Positions 6,586-15,196 of a stretch of DNA of 19,141 nucleotides are shown one piece after another. Source of the DNA: an uncultured Ideonella sp. (GTDB lineage: Bacteria; Pseudomonadota; Gammaproteobacteria; Burkholderiales; Burkholderiaceae); assembly GCA_946479475.1 (NCBI GenBank), contig CAMLGG010000083.1:1-19141 (forward strand). Reading direction: 5' to 3'. The number at the start of each line of letters is the position of its first letter. Positions within the stretch are counted from its first letter, which is position 1. Made by a program: the position numbers and the translations under genes. The notes under the pieces are model-generated. The model saw nothing but the letters and a program-made list of their open reading frames with translations. It was not told the DNA's origin and searched no databases.

Positions 6586-7656
6586 ATGACGCCGACGCCA
6601 GATCCTTCGCTGCGCTGGGACCTCTTCTGCCGCGTGGTCGACAACTTCGGTGACATCGGCGTGTGCTGGCGGCTGGCAGCCGACCTGGCCGCGCGCGGCC
6701 ACGCGATCCGCCTGTGGGTGGACGATCCCTCCGCCCTCGCCTGGCTGGCCCCTTCCGGCGCGCCCCGCGTGGAGGTCGTCCGCTGGACGGCCGACGCGCC
6801 CCCGGGCGAGCCCGGCGACGTGGTCATCGAAGCCTTCGGCTGCGACCCGCCGCCGGGATTCGTTGCCCGCATGGCCGCCATGGCGCGGCCGCCGGCCTGG
6901 ATCAACCTCGAGTACCTCAGCGCGGAGGACTATGTCGAACGCAGCCACCGCCTGCCCTCGCCGCAGCACGGCGGGCCTGGCCGCGGACTGACGAAGTGGT
7001 TCTTCTACCCCGGCTTCACCGCCGCGACCGGCGGTCTGCTGCGCGAGGCGGGGCTCGAAGCGGCCCAAGCCGCCTTCGACGCACCGGCCTGGCTGTCGGA
7101 GCAAGGGATAGCGCCGCAGGCGGGCGAGAGGCTGGTGAGCCTGTTCTGCTATGCCGGCGCCCCGCTTCGCGCATTGCTCGACCGCCTGTCGGAAGCTCCG
7201 ACCCTGGTGCTGGCCACCCCGGGCCATGCAGCCGAGGGCCTGTCGCGCGTGGCCGCTCCTCCCGGCGTGCGAGTGCACCGCCTGCCCTGGCTCAGCCAGC
7301 CGGGATACGACCGGCTGCTCTGGAGCTGCGACCTCAACCTCGTGCGGGGCGAGGATTCCTTCGTCCGGGCGCAATGGGCCGGCGTGCCCTTCGGCTGGCA
7401 CATCTACCCGCAGCACGACGGCGTCCACGCCGACAAGCTCGATGCCTTCCTCGACAGGTTCCTGCAGGGAACGACCGGTCCGCTGGCGGTGGGAATCGCC
7501 GAATGGATGCGAGCCTGGAACGGCCTGTCCGGCGAACTGCCCGCCTTGCCGGACCTGCCCGCCTGGGCCGCGCACGCCCGCCGCTGGCGTGACGACCTTC
7601 GCGCCCAACCGGACCTGGTGACGCGGCTGCTGGCGTTCGTCGCCGAAAAGCGTTAA
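6586..7656 (+). CDS. earP: EF-P arginine rhamnosyltransferase EarP
   Basis: The 356-aa product belongs to the EarP (formerly DUF2331) GT-B glycosyltransferases, which use dTDP-beta-L-rhamnose to modify Arg32 of elongation factor P. The N-terminal signature DNFGDIG carries Asp19 and Asp23, matching the spacing of the two essential aspartates of the family. [13 protein letters not shown] in the C-terminal half carries Glu256, corresponding to the family's conserved glutamate. The product lacks a signal sequence and should be cytosolic. efp follows on the same strand 210 bp downstream, the usual arrangement. I chose the ATG at 6586; an upstream in-frame start near 6538 would overlap the uvrC-earP promoter gap and adds an unconserved-looking stretch. 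Confidence 0.95.
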   Translation: MTPTPDPSLRWDLFCRVVDNFGDIGVCWRLAADLAARGHAIRLWVDDPSALAWLAPSGAPRVEVVRWTADAPPGEPGDVVIEAFGCDPPPGFVARMAAMARPPAWINLEYLSAEDYVERSHRLPSPQHGGPGRGLTKWFFYPGFTAATGGLLREAGLEAAQAAFDAPAWLSEQGIAPQAGERLVSLFCYAGAPLRALLDRLSEAPTLVLATPGHAAEGLSRVAAPPGVRVHRLPWLSQPGYDRLLWSCDLNLVRGEDSFVRAQWAGVPFGWHIYPQHDGVHADKLDAFLDRFLQGTTGPLAVGIAEWMRAWNGLSGELPALPDLPAWAAHARRWRDDLRAQPDLVTRLLAFVAEKR

Positions 7657-7659
7657 AAT
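7654..7659 (+). promoter_or_regulatory. Possible -10 box for efp
   Basis: TAAAAT (five of six matches to TATAAT) overlaps the earP stop codon and would start an efp-specific transcript with a leader of about 200 nt. No good -35 is visible (tggcgt at 17 bp), so this is tentative. The 210-bp gap contains no other gene that I can support. Confidence 0.3.
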
Positions 7660-7866
7660 TCAAGGCTTTGCGGACGAGTGCGCGGGCGCCTTCAGAAACA
7701 GGGGCATCCAAGGCATTCGGCGTCTTGTACCGAGCCGCTTGGTCCCCACATCGGGAACAGCCGCGGCTGCAAACCTCGCCCGCACAGCATCAGCGCCCAA
7801 CCGCCACCGCACGAGACGCCTGGAGGCAGCGCAGCTTCGAACACCGACTCCTCTCGGAAACTCACC

Positions 7867-8421
7867 ATGAAACTCGCTCAGGAAATCCGCGCCGGCAACG
7901 TGATCATGCAGGGCAAGGACCCGATGGTCGTCCTCAAGACCGAATACAGCCGTGGCGGCCGCGGCGCGGCCACCGTGCGCATGAAGATGAAGAACCTGCT
8001 CAACGGCGCGGGCGCCGAAGTGGTGTTCAAGGCCGACGACAAGATGGACCAGATCATCCTCGACAAGAAGGAGTGCACCTACTCCTACTTCGCCGACCCG
8101 ATGTACGCGTTCATGGATGCCGAGTACAACCAGTTCGAGGTCGAGGCCGAGAACATGGGCGACGCCATCAACTACCTCGAGGATGCGATGCCCGTCGAAG
8201 TGGTGTTCTACGACGGCAAGGCGATCTCGGTCGAGTTGCCCACCACCGTCGTGCGCGAGATCGAGACCGAGCCGGCCGTCAAGGGCGACACCTCGGGCAA
8301 GGTCATGAAGCCTGCCAAGATCGTCGGGACCGGCTTCGAGATCTCGGTGCCGCTGTTCGTCGAGAACGGCGACAAGATCGAGATCGACACGCGGACCCAC
8401 GAGTACCGCAAGCGCGTCTGA
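7867..8421 (+). CDS. efp: Elongation factor P
   Basis: The 184-aa product has the three-domain EF-P architecture, starting [14 protein letters not shown]. It relieves ribosomes stalled at polyproline stretches by entering between P and E sites. The loop that contacts the P-site tRNA reads S28-R29-G30-G31-R32-G33, with arginine rather than lysine at position 32. That makes it an EarP-type factor activated by rhamnosylation, consistent with the earP gene immediately upstream. The C-terminal domain shows [22 protein letters not shown] and ends in YRKRV. The frame stays open upstream to 7678, but the conserved start is the ATG at 7867. A UUCG-loop terminator follows 23 bp after the stop codon. 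Confidence 0.97.
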   Translation: MKLAQEIRAGNVIMQGKDPMVVLKTEYSRGGRGAATVRMKMKNLLNGAGAEVVFKADDKMDQIILDKKECTYSYFADPMYAFMDAEYNQFEVEAENMGDAINYLEDAMPVEVVFYDGKAISVELPTTVVREIETEPAVKGDTSGKVMKPAKIVGTGFEISVPLFVENGDKIEIDTRTHEYRKRV

Positions 8422-8444
8422 CGAACAGGCGACTTGCACTTGAT

Positions 8445-8468
8445 CAAGGGCACCTTCGGGTGCCCTTG
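8445..8468 (+). terminator. UUCG-loop terminator after efp
   Basis: CAAGGGCACC pairs perfectly with GGTGCCCTTG around a TTCG tetraloop, a 10-bp stem. The tail (TCGCTTCC) is only weakly T-rich. It ends eight bases before the mnmC start codon, so it occupies the place where the mnmC ribosome-binding site would be expected. Confidence 0.75.
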
Positions 8469-8476
8469 TCGCTTCC

Positions 8477-10447
8477 ATGAAGACTTCCGCCATCGTTCCG
8501 GCGCGCATCGACTGGGTGGACGGCGTGCCGTTCGCACCCGAGTTCGGCGACGTCTACCACGCCAGGGCCGGCGCGTTCGAACAGGCGCGGCAGGTCTTCC
8601 TCGCGGGCAACGGCCTGCCGGGCCGCTGGCAGGGGCGAGATCGCTTCGTCATCCTCGAGACCGGCTTCGGGCTGGGCAACAACTTCCTGGCCACGTGGGC
8701 GGCGTGGCGGGCCGATCCTGCGCGATCGAGCCGACTCGTCTTCGTCTCGATTGAGAAGCATCCGCCCACGCCCGAGGACATGGCCCGGGTGCACGCGCAC
8801 TCGCCCGAGCCGCAGCTGGCTTCACGACTGGTCGCCGGCTGGCCGCCATCGACGCACGGGTTGCACGTTCTCGAGTTCGAAGAGGGCAGGCTGAACCTGC
8901 TGCTCGCGTTCGGCGACATCGCGGACTGGTTGCCTGAACTTCAGCTGCAGGCCGACGCCATCTACCTCGACGGCTTCGCGCCGGCGCGCAACGCGCCCAT
9001 GTGGGACGCGCACACCTTGCGCGCATTGGCCCGCCTCGCCGCGCCGGGAGCGACGGCCGCCACGTGGAGCGCCGCCCGCGCAGTGCGGGATGGGCTCGCG
9101 GGCGCGGGCTTCCGGGCGCGGCGCGTCCCCGGCTTCGGCGGCAAGCGCGAGATGACGGTGGCCCAGGCGGATCCTGGCGCCACCGAACGCCGTCATGGCG
9201 CCCCGGCCGGGCGGCAGCCCCAGACCGGCGCCCGGACAGCCCTCGTCATCGGGGCGGGCCTGGCAGGTGCCAGCGCGGCCCGGGCGCTGGCACGACAAGG
9301 CCTGGAGGTCGCCGTGCTGGAGGCGGCCGGAGCACCGGCGTGCGCAGCTTCGGGCAATCCCGCCGGGCTTTTCCACGGTGTCGTCCATTTGCACGATGGA
9401 GCTCATGCCCAATGGCTGCGGGCCGCGGCCCTGCGCGCAGAGCAGCTGTATCGGCCGCTGATCGACCGCGGCCTCGTGCCTGGTGCCATCGAAGGCCTGG
9501 TGCGAGGCGCCGGGGCAGAACCGCTCGCCACGCTGCGGGCAGCGATCGAGGCGCAAAACCTGCCACCGTCCTACGCTGCGGCGCTGACCAGGGATGAGGC
9601 AACGTCGGCGGCGGGCACCCCGCTGGCGGGGGCAGCCTGGTTCTTCCGCGGAGGTGGCTGGCTCCAGCCCGGCGCCGTGGCGCGCCTGTGGCTGGACCAG
9701 GAAGGCGTGACACTGCGCTGCGCTGCGCCGGTCGCCCGGCTCTCACCCCTGCCGGGCGGGCGCTGGCAGGCTGTAGGCCAGGATGGACAGGTGCTCGCCG
9801 AGGCGGATGTGGCGGTGGTCGCCGCTGCGGCCGACAGCGTGGCCCTGGTGGCACCGCATTGCGACGCCGCGGGCTGGCCCTGGCGCAGGACCCGAGGCCA
9901 GATCACCTGCATCGAAGCGACCCAGGCCTCGGTTCTGCCTCGCCCTCGCCTCCCGGTGGCGAGCGGCGGCTACCTGATCGCGCTGCCGCCCACGCTCGGA
10001 GGCGGCCTGCTCTGCGGAGCCACCTCGAACCCCGACGACCCGGAGCCCGGCCTGCGAGAGGCAGACCACCGGCACAACCTCGCGCAGATCGAGGCCCTGA
10101 CCGGCGTCGCCGGCGAAGCCGGTCGCCTGGATCCGTCAAGTCTCTCCGGACGGGTGGGTTGGCGCGTGGGCCTGGATGACCGCTTGCCGGTCGTGGGCCC
10201 GGTGCCGGTGCGGGCCGAGGCCCTGGATGGCGTGCGCCGCCTTGAGCAACCGCGCCACGTCCCGCGGGTTGCCGGCCTGCACGTGCTGGCGGGCCTGGGC
10301 TCGCGCGGCATCACCTGGGCGCCGCTGCTGGGCGAGGTGCTGGCGGCCGGCGTCACCGGTGCGCCGCTGCCCGTGGCCGGAACGCTGCTGGATGCGGTGG
10401 ATCCGGCCCGGTTCATCTCGCGCGGCAGGCGCCGCGCAGGGGGCTGA
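8477..10447 (+). CDS. mnmC: Bifunctional tRNA mnm5s2U modification protein MnmC
   Basis: The 656-aa protein is a fusion of two enzymes. The N-terminal methyltransferase has the SAM-binding motif ETGFGLGNN (about 61-69), YLDGFAPARNAPMWD (about 162-177) and GFGGKREM. After a short variable linker, the C-terminal FAD oxidoreductase starts with the dinucleotide-binding motif VIGAGLAGASAA (about 256). The FAD part removes the carboxymethyl group from cmnm5s2U34 of tRNAs, and the methyltransferase part then makes mnm5s2U. The family motif CAASGNPAG is present in the FAD half. Both halves look complete. The ATG at 8477 gives the conserved start, but a perfect hairpin lies directly upstream and no ribosome-binding site is visible, which is unusual. 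Confidence 0.96.
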   Translation: MKTSAIVPARIDWVDGVPFAPEFGDVYHARAGAFEQARQVFLAGNGLPGRWQGRDRFVILETGFGLGNNFLATWAAWRADPARSSRLVFVSIEKHPPTPEDMARVHAHSPEPQLASRLVAGWPPSTHGLHVLEFEEGRLNLLLAFGDIADWLPELQLQADAIYLDGFAPARNAPMWDAHTLRALARLAAPGATAATWSAARAVRDGLAGAGFRARRVPGFGGKREMTVAQADPGATERRHGAPAGRQPQTGARTALVIGAGLAGASAARALARQGLEVAVLEAAGAPACAASGNPAGLFHGVVHLHDGAHAQWLRAAALRAEQLYRPLIDRGLVPGAIEGLVRGAGAEPLATLRAAIEAQNLPPSYAAALTRDEATSAAGTPLAGAAWFFRGGGWLQPGAVARLWLDQEGVTLRCAAPVARLSPLPGGRWQAVGQDGQVLAEADVAVVAAAADSVALVAPHCDAAGWPWRRTRGQITCIEATQASVLPRPRLPVASGGYLIALPPTLGGGLLCGATSNPDDPEPGLREADHRHNLAQIEALTGVAGEAGRLDPSSLSGRVGWRVGLDDRLPVVGPVPVRAEALDGVRRLEQPRHVPRVAGLHVLAGLGSRGITWAPLLGEVLAAGVTGAPLPVAGTLLDAVDPARFISRGRRRAGG

Positions 10448-10486
10448 AGGCTCCGTCGTCGACGGGCCGCCAATGGGCGACTGATC

Positions 10487-10510
10487 CCTTCGGGGGACAG
10501 ACGCCGAAGG
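10487..10510. other. Hairpin between convergent mnmC and small gene
   Basis: CCTTCGG (10487-10493) and CCGAAGG (10504-10510) form a 7-bp stem with a 10-base loop in the 79-bp convergent gap. A smaller stem, CCGTC/GACGG, lies at 10453-10465. Neither has a T-run, so action as a bidirectional terminator is possible but unproven. Confidence 0.35.
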
Positions 10511-10526
10511 CAGCGTAGGGGTTGGT

Positions 10527-10712
10527 TCAGGCGGCCGGCGGGGTCTCGCCCGGCGGCGTTTCTTCAGCGCGTGCCTCGCCCTCGGACTCCGGGGCGCCTG
10601 CATCGGAAGGCCGTGGTGCCCCCGAAGCCTTGCGGGCCGCCTTCTCCTCCTTCTTGCGCTTCTTGGCCAGTTCGCGCTGGCGTTTTTCGTAGGAGTAGTT
10701 GGGTGTGGCCAC
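10527..10712 (-). CDS. Small Lys-rich/acidic hypothetical protein (61 aa)
   Basis: The protein starts MATPNYSYEKRQRELAKKRK and continues with a highly basic Lys/Arg/Glu helix up to about residue 28. Its C-terminal half is rich in Pro, Glu, Ala and Ser and probably disordered. The start is GTG (10710-10712), with AAGGAC six bases upstream, so translation looks real. I recall short proteins with a near-identical N-terminus being widespread in Betaproteobacteria (from memory, not verified). No membrane segment, signal or known catalytic motif is seen. A nucleic-acid or ribosome-associated role would fit the charge pattern but is only a guess. It lies 114 bp downstream of rpiA on the same strand. 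Confidence 0.82.
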   Translation of the reverse strand: MATPNYSYEKRQRELAKKRKKEEKAARKASGAPRPSDAGAPESEGEARAEETPPGETPPAA

Positions 10713-10826
10713 GAGCCGTCCTTTGCTTCAACGGAGGAACAGAACGCATCGGCCCCTTCGCCGACGCAGCGCTGCCAACGATACACCCAGGCCGCCGCGC
10801 GGCCCATGGAACAGCGCCGGCCGTCG

Positions 10827-11489
10827 TCAGAACCTCAGCGTCCTGACACCATCGGGCGTGCCCAGCAGGCAGATGCTTGCCTTGTGCCGCGCGAACACGC
10901 CGACCGTGACCACGCCGGGCCACTGGTTCACTTCGCTTTCGAAGGCCAGCGGATCGGCGATCGCGAGGCCGCGCACGTCGAGGACGAGGTTGCCGTTGTC
11001 GGTGACCACGCCTTCGCGCACCCTCCCCTCGCCGCCATAGGTGGCCCGGAAGCGCCGCGCCACCTGCGCCGCGGCCATGGGGATGACCTCCACCGGCAGC
11101 GGGAAGGCACCGAGCGTGTCGACGAGCTTCGACGCATCCGCGATGCAGACGAAGCGATCGGCCAGGTCGGCGACGATCTTCTCGCGCGTGAGGGCCGCGC
11201 CTCCGCCCTTGATCATGAAGCCGCGATGGTCGATCTCGTCGGCACCGTCGATGTAGACCGGGATGGACTCCAGCTCGTTCGCGTCGAACACGCGGATGCC
11301 GTGGGCCCGCAGGCGCTCGGTGCTCTTGACGGAGCTCGATACCGCCCCGGCGATGCGATCCTTCATCGTCGCGAGCGCGTCGATGAAGCAGTTGACCGTC
11401 GAGCCGGTGCCCACGCCGACCACCGTGCCGGGCACCACTTCGGCCAGGGCCGCCTGGCCCACCAGGGCCTTCAATTCGTCTTGCGTCAT
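10827..11489 (-). CDS. rpiA: Ribose-5-phosphate isomerase A
   Basis: The 220-aa product is full length for RpiA. It has the phosphate-binding GVGTGST (25-31), SSVKST (52-57), and YIDGADEID followed by [11 protein letters not shown]. The catalytic residues fall at D81, D84, K94 and E103, the same numbering as in the E. coli enzyme. It interconverts ribose-5-phosphate and ribulose-5-phosphate in the non-oxidative pentose phosphate pathway in the cytosol, supplying PRPP for the pyrimidine pathway that pyrD nearby also serves. The gene is divergent from the 178-aa hypothetical gene. A GATAAT at 11498-11503 could be a -10 box, but it would leave almost no leader and lacks a clear -35. Confidence 0.97.
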   Translation of the reverse strand: MTQDELKALVGQAALAEVVPGTVVGVGTGSTVNCFIDALATMKDRIAGAVSSSVKSTERLRAHGIRVFDANELESIPVYIDGADEIDHRGFMIKGGGAALTREKIVADLADRFVCIADASKLVDTLGAFPLPVEVIPMAAAQVARRFRATYGGEGRVREGVVTDNGNLVLDVRGLAIADPLAFESEVNQWPGVVTVGVFARHKASICLLGTPDGVRTLRF

Positions 11490-11588
11490 GGTTGAGGATT
11501 ATCGGCTCGCGCCCGCCGCGCCGAGGGTCATCGCAAGCTCATGCCTCAGTCATGACATGCAGGCGCGCGTCGTCCAGACTGCCGGACG

Positions 11589-12125
11589 ATGTCAGGATCA
11601 CCCCGCCTCCCAGGCTCTTCGGCTTCCGCCGCCAACCCGCTTCGCAAGCTCTGGTCGAAGCTGGCGCCCTCCTCTTCCCTGCGCACCGTGGCTCCGGACG
11701 ACCCCGGGGGCCGGGAACTCGATCGCCTGCGTCGGGCGCTGCGGTCGTCCCTCGACGGCCATCCGGAGGCCCGATCCAGGCTGCGCCACGCGGCTGTCCT
11801 CGAGAAGGAACTGAAGAGGCGCGGCCTTGCCGCCTTGGAACGACTGCCCGCAGCCTTCCTCTACCGCGCCAGCCAGCAGCTGGCGGGGATCGAGCGCGGC
11901 GGCGACCTGCTGCCGCTGCGCCACGCGATCGACCGGGTGCTGGCCGCCAGGTCGTCTGCCGGCTCGCGCGAAGACAGCGAAGCGGCGGCGTCGACCTCAG
12001 GCGAGTTCGTCAGCCAGGTCGACGTGGCCGAGGACGACGGCGACGAGGCGTGGCAAGAGTTCCAGCGCCTGCTGTCCCGCCAGGACGACCCGGGCGGCTC
12101 CGACTCCCGGCAGAGCCGGCCGTGA
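11589..12125 (+). CDS. Hypothetical protein, 178 aa, helical, unknown function
   Basis: I do not recognise this protein by name. It has no signal peptide and no membrane segment. Residues 1-40 are Ser/Pro/Ala-rich and probably disordered. A helical region at about 43-122 (LRRALRSSL, AAVLEKELKRRGLAALERLP, LYRASQQLAGI, LPLRHAIDRVLAA) reads like a small alpha-helical domain. A Ser/Glu-rich linker follows, then an acidic segment ending in EAWQEFQRLLSRQ that could be a short binding helix. Base composition matches its neighbours, so recent transfer is not indicated. It stands 35 bp upstream of pyrD on the same strand and may be cotranscribed. The ATG at 11589 has only a weak ribosome-binding site. 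Confidence 0.72.
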   Translation: MSGSPRLPGSSASAANPLRKLWSKLAPSSSLRTVAPDDPGGRELDRLRRALRSSLDGHPEARSRLRHAAVLEKELKRRGLAALERLPAAFLYRASQQLAGIERGGDLLPLRHAIDRVLAARSSAGSREDSEAAASTSGEFVSQVDVAEDDGDEAWQEFQRLLSRQDDPGGSDSRQSRP

Positions 12126-12160
12126 ACAGGTGAGGCACGGGCCGCGTGGACAATCGCGGC

Positions 12161-13201
12161 ATGTCCCTCGTTCCCTACGCCCTCGCCCGCCCGTTCCTCT
12201 TCGGCCTCGACCCGGAGGCGGCCCACGAACTGACGCTGGGCTCCATCGCCCGCCTGCAGAACACGCCGGCGCAGTGCCTGTGGTCGCAGGCCCGCGTCGA
12301 CGATCCCGTCACCATCGCCGGGCTTCGCTTTCCGAACCGCGCGGGCCTCGCGGCCGGCCTGGACAAGAACGGCCGCTGCATCGACGGCCTGGGCGCGATG
12401 GGCTTCGGCTTCATCGAGGTCGGCACGGTCACGCCCAGGGCCCAGCCGGGCAACCCCAAGCCACGCATGTTCCGCCTGCCCGAGGCGAACGCACTGATCA
12501 ACCGCCTGGGCTTCAACAACGACGGGCTCGAGACCTTCCTCGCCAACGTGCGGCGCGCCCGCAGCTTCCGCGCGGCCGGGGGCATCCTGGGCCTGAACAT
12601 CGGCAAGAACGCCGCGACCCCGATCGAGCGGGCGGCCGACGACTATCTCGCCGGCCTGACGGGCGTGTTCCCGCACGCCGACTACGTGACGGTCAACATC
12701 TCCAGCCCCAACACCAAGAACCTGCGGGCGCTGCAGGGCGACGAGGCGCTGGACGCCTTGCTGGGCGCGCTCACCGAGCACAAGGCGCTCCTCGAGCAGC
12801 AACAGGCGCGGCGCGTGCCGATGTTCCTGAAGATCGCTCCCGACCTGGACGACGAGCAGATCGGCGTGATCGCCGCGACGTTGCAGCGCCACGGCGTGGA
12901 CGGCGTGATCGCCACCAACACCACCATCGCCCGCGATGCGGTCAAGGGCCTGCCGCACGCCGAGGAGACGGGCGGACTCTCGGGCGCTCCGGTGCGCGAA
13001 GCGAGCAACCGCGTGGTGCGGGCGCTTCGCCAGGCGCTCGGCCAGGCCTTCCCGATCATCGGGGTGGGCGGTGTGATGAGCGCAGAGGATGCGAAGGCCA
13101 AGGTGGCCGCTGGGGCCGACCTGGTGCAGGTCTACACCGGCTTCATCTACCGCGGCCCGGCCCTCGTGCCCGAGATCGCGCGCGCCCTCGCGGGCCGCTA
13201 G
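12161..13201 (+). CDS. pyrD: Dihydroorotate dehydrogenase, class 2 (quinone-dependent)
   Basis: The 346-aa protein begins [22 protein letters not shown], the N-terminal membrane-associating helices of class 2 enzymes that give access to ubiquinone. FMN and orotate binding motifs include AAGLDKNG and [11 protein letters not shown], where the serine pair at 181-182 provides the catalytic base (class 1 enzymes use cysteine). [12 protein letters not shown] and [12 protein letters not shown] complete the barrel. It oxidises dihydroorotate to orotate, the fourth step of pyrimidine synthesis, on the inner membrane. A GTG at 12146 has slightly better ribosome-binding context and would add five residues. 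The TAG stop overlaps the stop codon of the convergent ggt gene. Confidence 0.97.
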   Translation: MSLVPYALARPFLFGLDPEAAHELTLGSIARLQNTPAQCLWSQARVDDPVTIAGLRFPNRAGLAAGLDKNGRCIDGLGAMGFGFIEVGTVTPRAQPGNPKPRMFRLPEANALINRLGFNNDGLETFLANVRRARSFRAAGGILGLNIGKNAATPIERAADDYLAGLTGVFPHADYVTVNISSPNTKNLRALQGDEALDALLGALTEHKALLEQQQARRVPMFLKIAPDLDDEQIGVIAATLQRHGVDGVIATNTTIARDAVKGLPHAEETGGLSGAPVREASNRVVRALRQALGQAFPIIGVGGVMSAEDAKAKVAAGADLVQVYTGFIYRGPALVPEIARALAGR

Positions 13202-15057
13202 TCTCCGACCACCGTCCCTTCACGACGCCGGTCGGCGCCGCCGAGCCATCCCCCTTCCACGCGCAGCAGCACCTGGCTGCCGCTGGTCAGGTCCTGCTCT
13301 ACGACGCGCTGGCCGCGGGCGCGCAGGCCGTCCTGCGTGCCCGCCGGGAAGCGGCCCGTTTCCAGCCGCGTCACCCCGTTGTCGTTGGCGAAGTTGGGCA
13401 GGTCCACCGCCTGCTGGGGCGTGAGTCCCCAGGCCAGGGTGCCCAGCAGCGTCTTCGCGTTGTAGTGGATGATGGCCGCGCCGCCCGGCGAACCCATCAC
13501 CAGCCGGAGCCGCCCGGTGGACTGGTCGAACACCATCGTGGGCCCCATGCTGGATCGCGGGCGCTTGCCCGGCTGCACGCGGTTGGCCACCGGCCGGCCG
13601 GCGCCGTCGCGCGGCACGAAGGAGAAATCGGTGAGTTCGTTGTTGAGCAGGAAGCCGCCGGCCAGGCCGGTGCCGCCGTCGGACATCACCCGGCTGCCGA
13701 AGCCGGCCTCGATGGTGGTCGTCATGGAAACGGCATGGCCTTCGGCGTCGACGATGCTCAGGTGGCTGGTGCCATGCTCGGCCTGCTCGCGCGAAGGCGC
13801 CAGGGACGAGCCGGCCGCCTGGCGCTGCGGCACGCCGGCCGTGGCGATGCCGATGCTCCCGTGGTCGCTCAGCAAGGCGGTGCGGCCGGAAAGATAGGCC
13901 TCGTCCAGCAGGCTTTCCCATCGGCCGGCCGGCGGCGTGACGAAGTCGGGGTCCGCGACGTAGAGGGCCCGGTCGGCGAAGGCCAGTCGCGAAGCCTCGG
14001 CATAGCGGTGGAGGAAGGCGGGCGTCGGCAGGCCGCCACGCATCGGCGTGGGTGGCTCAGGCCAGGCGTCGAGGAGCCCGAGGATCTGCATGGTCGTGAG
14101 CTGGCCCGACGAGGGCGGAGGGAAGCCGCACACGACGTACGACTTGAGCCATGGCGTGCACAGCGCGTCACGCTGCCGCGCACGGTAGGCGGCGAGATCG
14201 GATTCGGCGAGGCGGCCCGGGTTGGCGGAATGCTGCCGCACGCGGCGCACGATGTCGGCTGCGACGGGCCCGCTGTGCAGGGCCGCGCTGCCCTCGCGGG
14301 CCAGGCGGCGCAACACCGCCGCGAGCGCAGGATTGCGCAGTCGGGTGCCTGCCGCGACGGGCACCCAGTCGGCGTCGAAGAAATAGGCTGCCGCCCGCGG
14401 GTCGCCCCGCAAGGCGCGCCCCTCCGGGCTGCGCAGCAATCCCGCCAGACGCGGCCCCACGACGAAGCCTTGCTCCGCTAGCGCGATCGCCGGCTCGAAC
14501 AGCCGCGCCCAGGGCAGGCGACCGTGCTGGCGGTGCACCGCCTCGAGCATGCGGACGGCCCCTGGCGTGCCGACCGAGCGGCCGCCCGTGACGGCGGCTT
14601 CGAAGGGCAGCGGACGGCCCGCGGCGTCGAGGAACAGCCGTTCGTCCGCCGCGGCCGGCGCAGTCTCGCGTCCGTCCCAGGCCTGCAGGTGCTTGCCATC
14701 CCAATGCAGGAGGAAGGCGCCGCCGCCCAGGCCGCTGGACTGCGGCTCGACCAGCGCCAGCACCATCTGCGCCGCGATCGCCGCATCGACGGCATTGCCG
14801 CCGGACCGCAGCATCTCGGCTCCGGCTTCGCTCGCGGCAGGGTTCGCAGTCGCGACGGCCCAATGCGGCCAGACGCGCTGCTCGACCGGCGCGCTGGCAT
14901 GGGCGGTCGCCGCCTCGGGCTGGCGCGGGGCTTCTTCCTCGCCCGACGGCCGTTCGGTGCCGGTTGGCGGCGAGCTGCAGGCGGCCAGCCAGGCGGCCAA
15001 CAGAAAGGCCGCCGACCTCGCGGCGGCCCGGGTACGTGGGCTCATCGAGCCGATCAT
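13198..15057 (-). CDS. ggt: Gamma-glutamyltransferase, predicted lipoprotein
   Basis: The 619-aa product is a complete Ntn-hydrolase of the GGT family. A lipoprotein signal ends in lipobox L-A-A-C with Cys27, followed by Ser28, which predicts the outer membrane. The precursor should cleave itself before Thr430 in [11 protein letters not shown], the catalytic nucleophile of the small subunit. DGRETAP supplies the substrate-carboxylate arginine; NNELTDFSF and SSMGPTMVF are small-subunit substrate-binding motifs. It hydrolyses or transfers the gamma-glutamyl group of glutathione and related compounds outside the cytoplasm. The C-terminal half starts at the usual place for the small subunit. An ATG at 15045 gives an equally good signal peptide. 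It overlaps pyrD by four bases at the 3' ends and is divergent from the transglutaminase-TPR gene. Confidence 0.94.
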   Translation of the reverse strand: MIGSMSPRTRAAARSAAFLLAAWLAACSSPPTGTERPSGEEEAPRQPEAATAHASAPVEQRVWPHWAVATANPAASEAGAEMLRSGGNAVDAAIAAQMVLALVEPQSSGLGGGAFLLHWDGKHLQAWDGRETAPAAADERLFLDAAGRPLPFEAAVTGGRSVGTPGAVRMLEAVHRQHGRLPWARLFEPAIALAEQGFVVGPRLAGLLRSPEGRALRGDPRAAAYFFDADWVPVAAGTRLRNPALAAVLRRLAREGSAALHSGPVAADIVRRVRQHSANPGRLAESDLAAYRARQRDALCTPWLKSYVVCGFPPPSSGQLTTMQILGLLDAWPEPPTPMRGGLPTPAFLHRYAEASRLAFADRALYVADPDFVTPPAGRWESLLDEAYLSGRTALLSDHGSIGIATAGVPQRQAAGSSLAPSREQAEHGTSHLSIVDAEGHAVSMTTTIEAGFGSRVMSDGGTGLAGGFLLNNELTDFSFVPRDGAGRPVANRVQPGKRPRSSMGPTMVFDQSTGRLRLVMGSPGGAAIIHYNAKTLLGTLAWGLTPQQAVDLPNFANDNGVTRLETGRFPAGTQDGLRARGQRVVEQDLTSGSQVLLRVEGGWLGGADRRREGTVVGD

Positions 15058-15140
15058 GCCATCGGCGACCAGCCCCCGGCCATCCGGCGCGAAACGACTG
15101 CGCCGCCCTTGGAGCCTGCAGACTGAGCAATTTGCCCAGA

Positions 15141-15158
15141 CGAGCGCGCCACCGCTCG
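15141..15158. other. Inverted repeat in the ggt/transglutaminase divergent gap
   Basis: CGAGCG and CGCTCG form a perfect inverted repeat with 6-base arms and a 6-base spacer in the 139-bp gap between two divergent genes. It has the geometry of a dimeric regulator site, but a repeat of this size arises easily by chance at this GC content. Confidence 0.3.
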
Positions 15159-15196
15159 GGCATCATCCGGCATCAGGCCGTGCAGGACAGGAAAAG

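Noticed and set aside
6528..6905. N-terminal extension of uvrC over earP
   Set aside because: The extended part is antisense to earP and unlike UvrC; the start at 6527 is right before the conserved GIY-YIG domain apart from a short Ala/Pro stretch.
7678..7866. In-frame upstream extension of efp from a GTG at 7678
   Set aside because: EF-P conservation starts at MKLAQEIR; the extension has no family similarity and likely represents open leader sequence.
11490..11588. Three CATG words between rpiA and the 178-aa gene as a possible operator
   Set aside because: No consistent spacing or inverted symmetry beyond chance.
11827..14481. 884-codon plus-strand frame across the 178-aa gene, pyrD and ggt
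   Set aside because: Overlaps three supported genes in wrong frames and shows Arg/Pro/Gly-rich nonsense composition.
14549..15196. In-frame upstream extension of the transglutaminase-TPR gene across ggt
   Set aside because: It would bury the clear signal peptide and overlap ggt; the start at 15197 or 15215 is much more natural.
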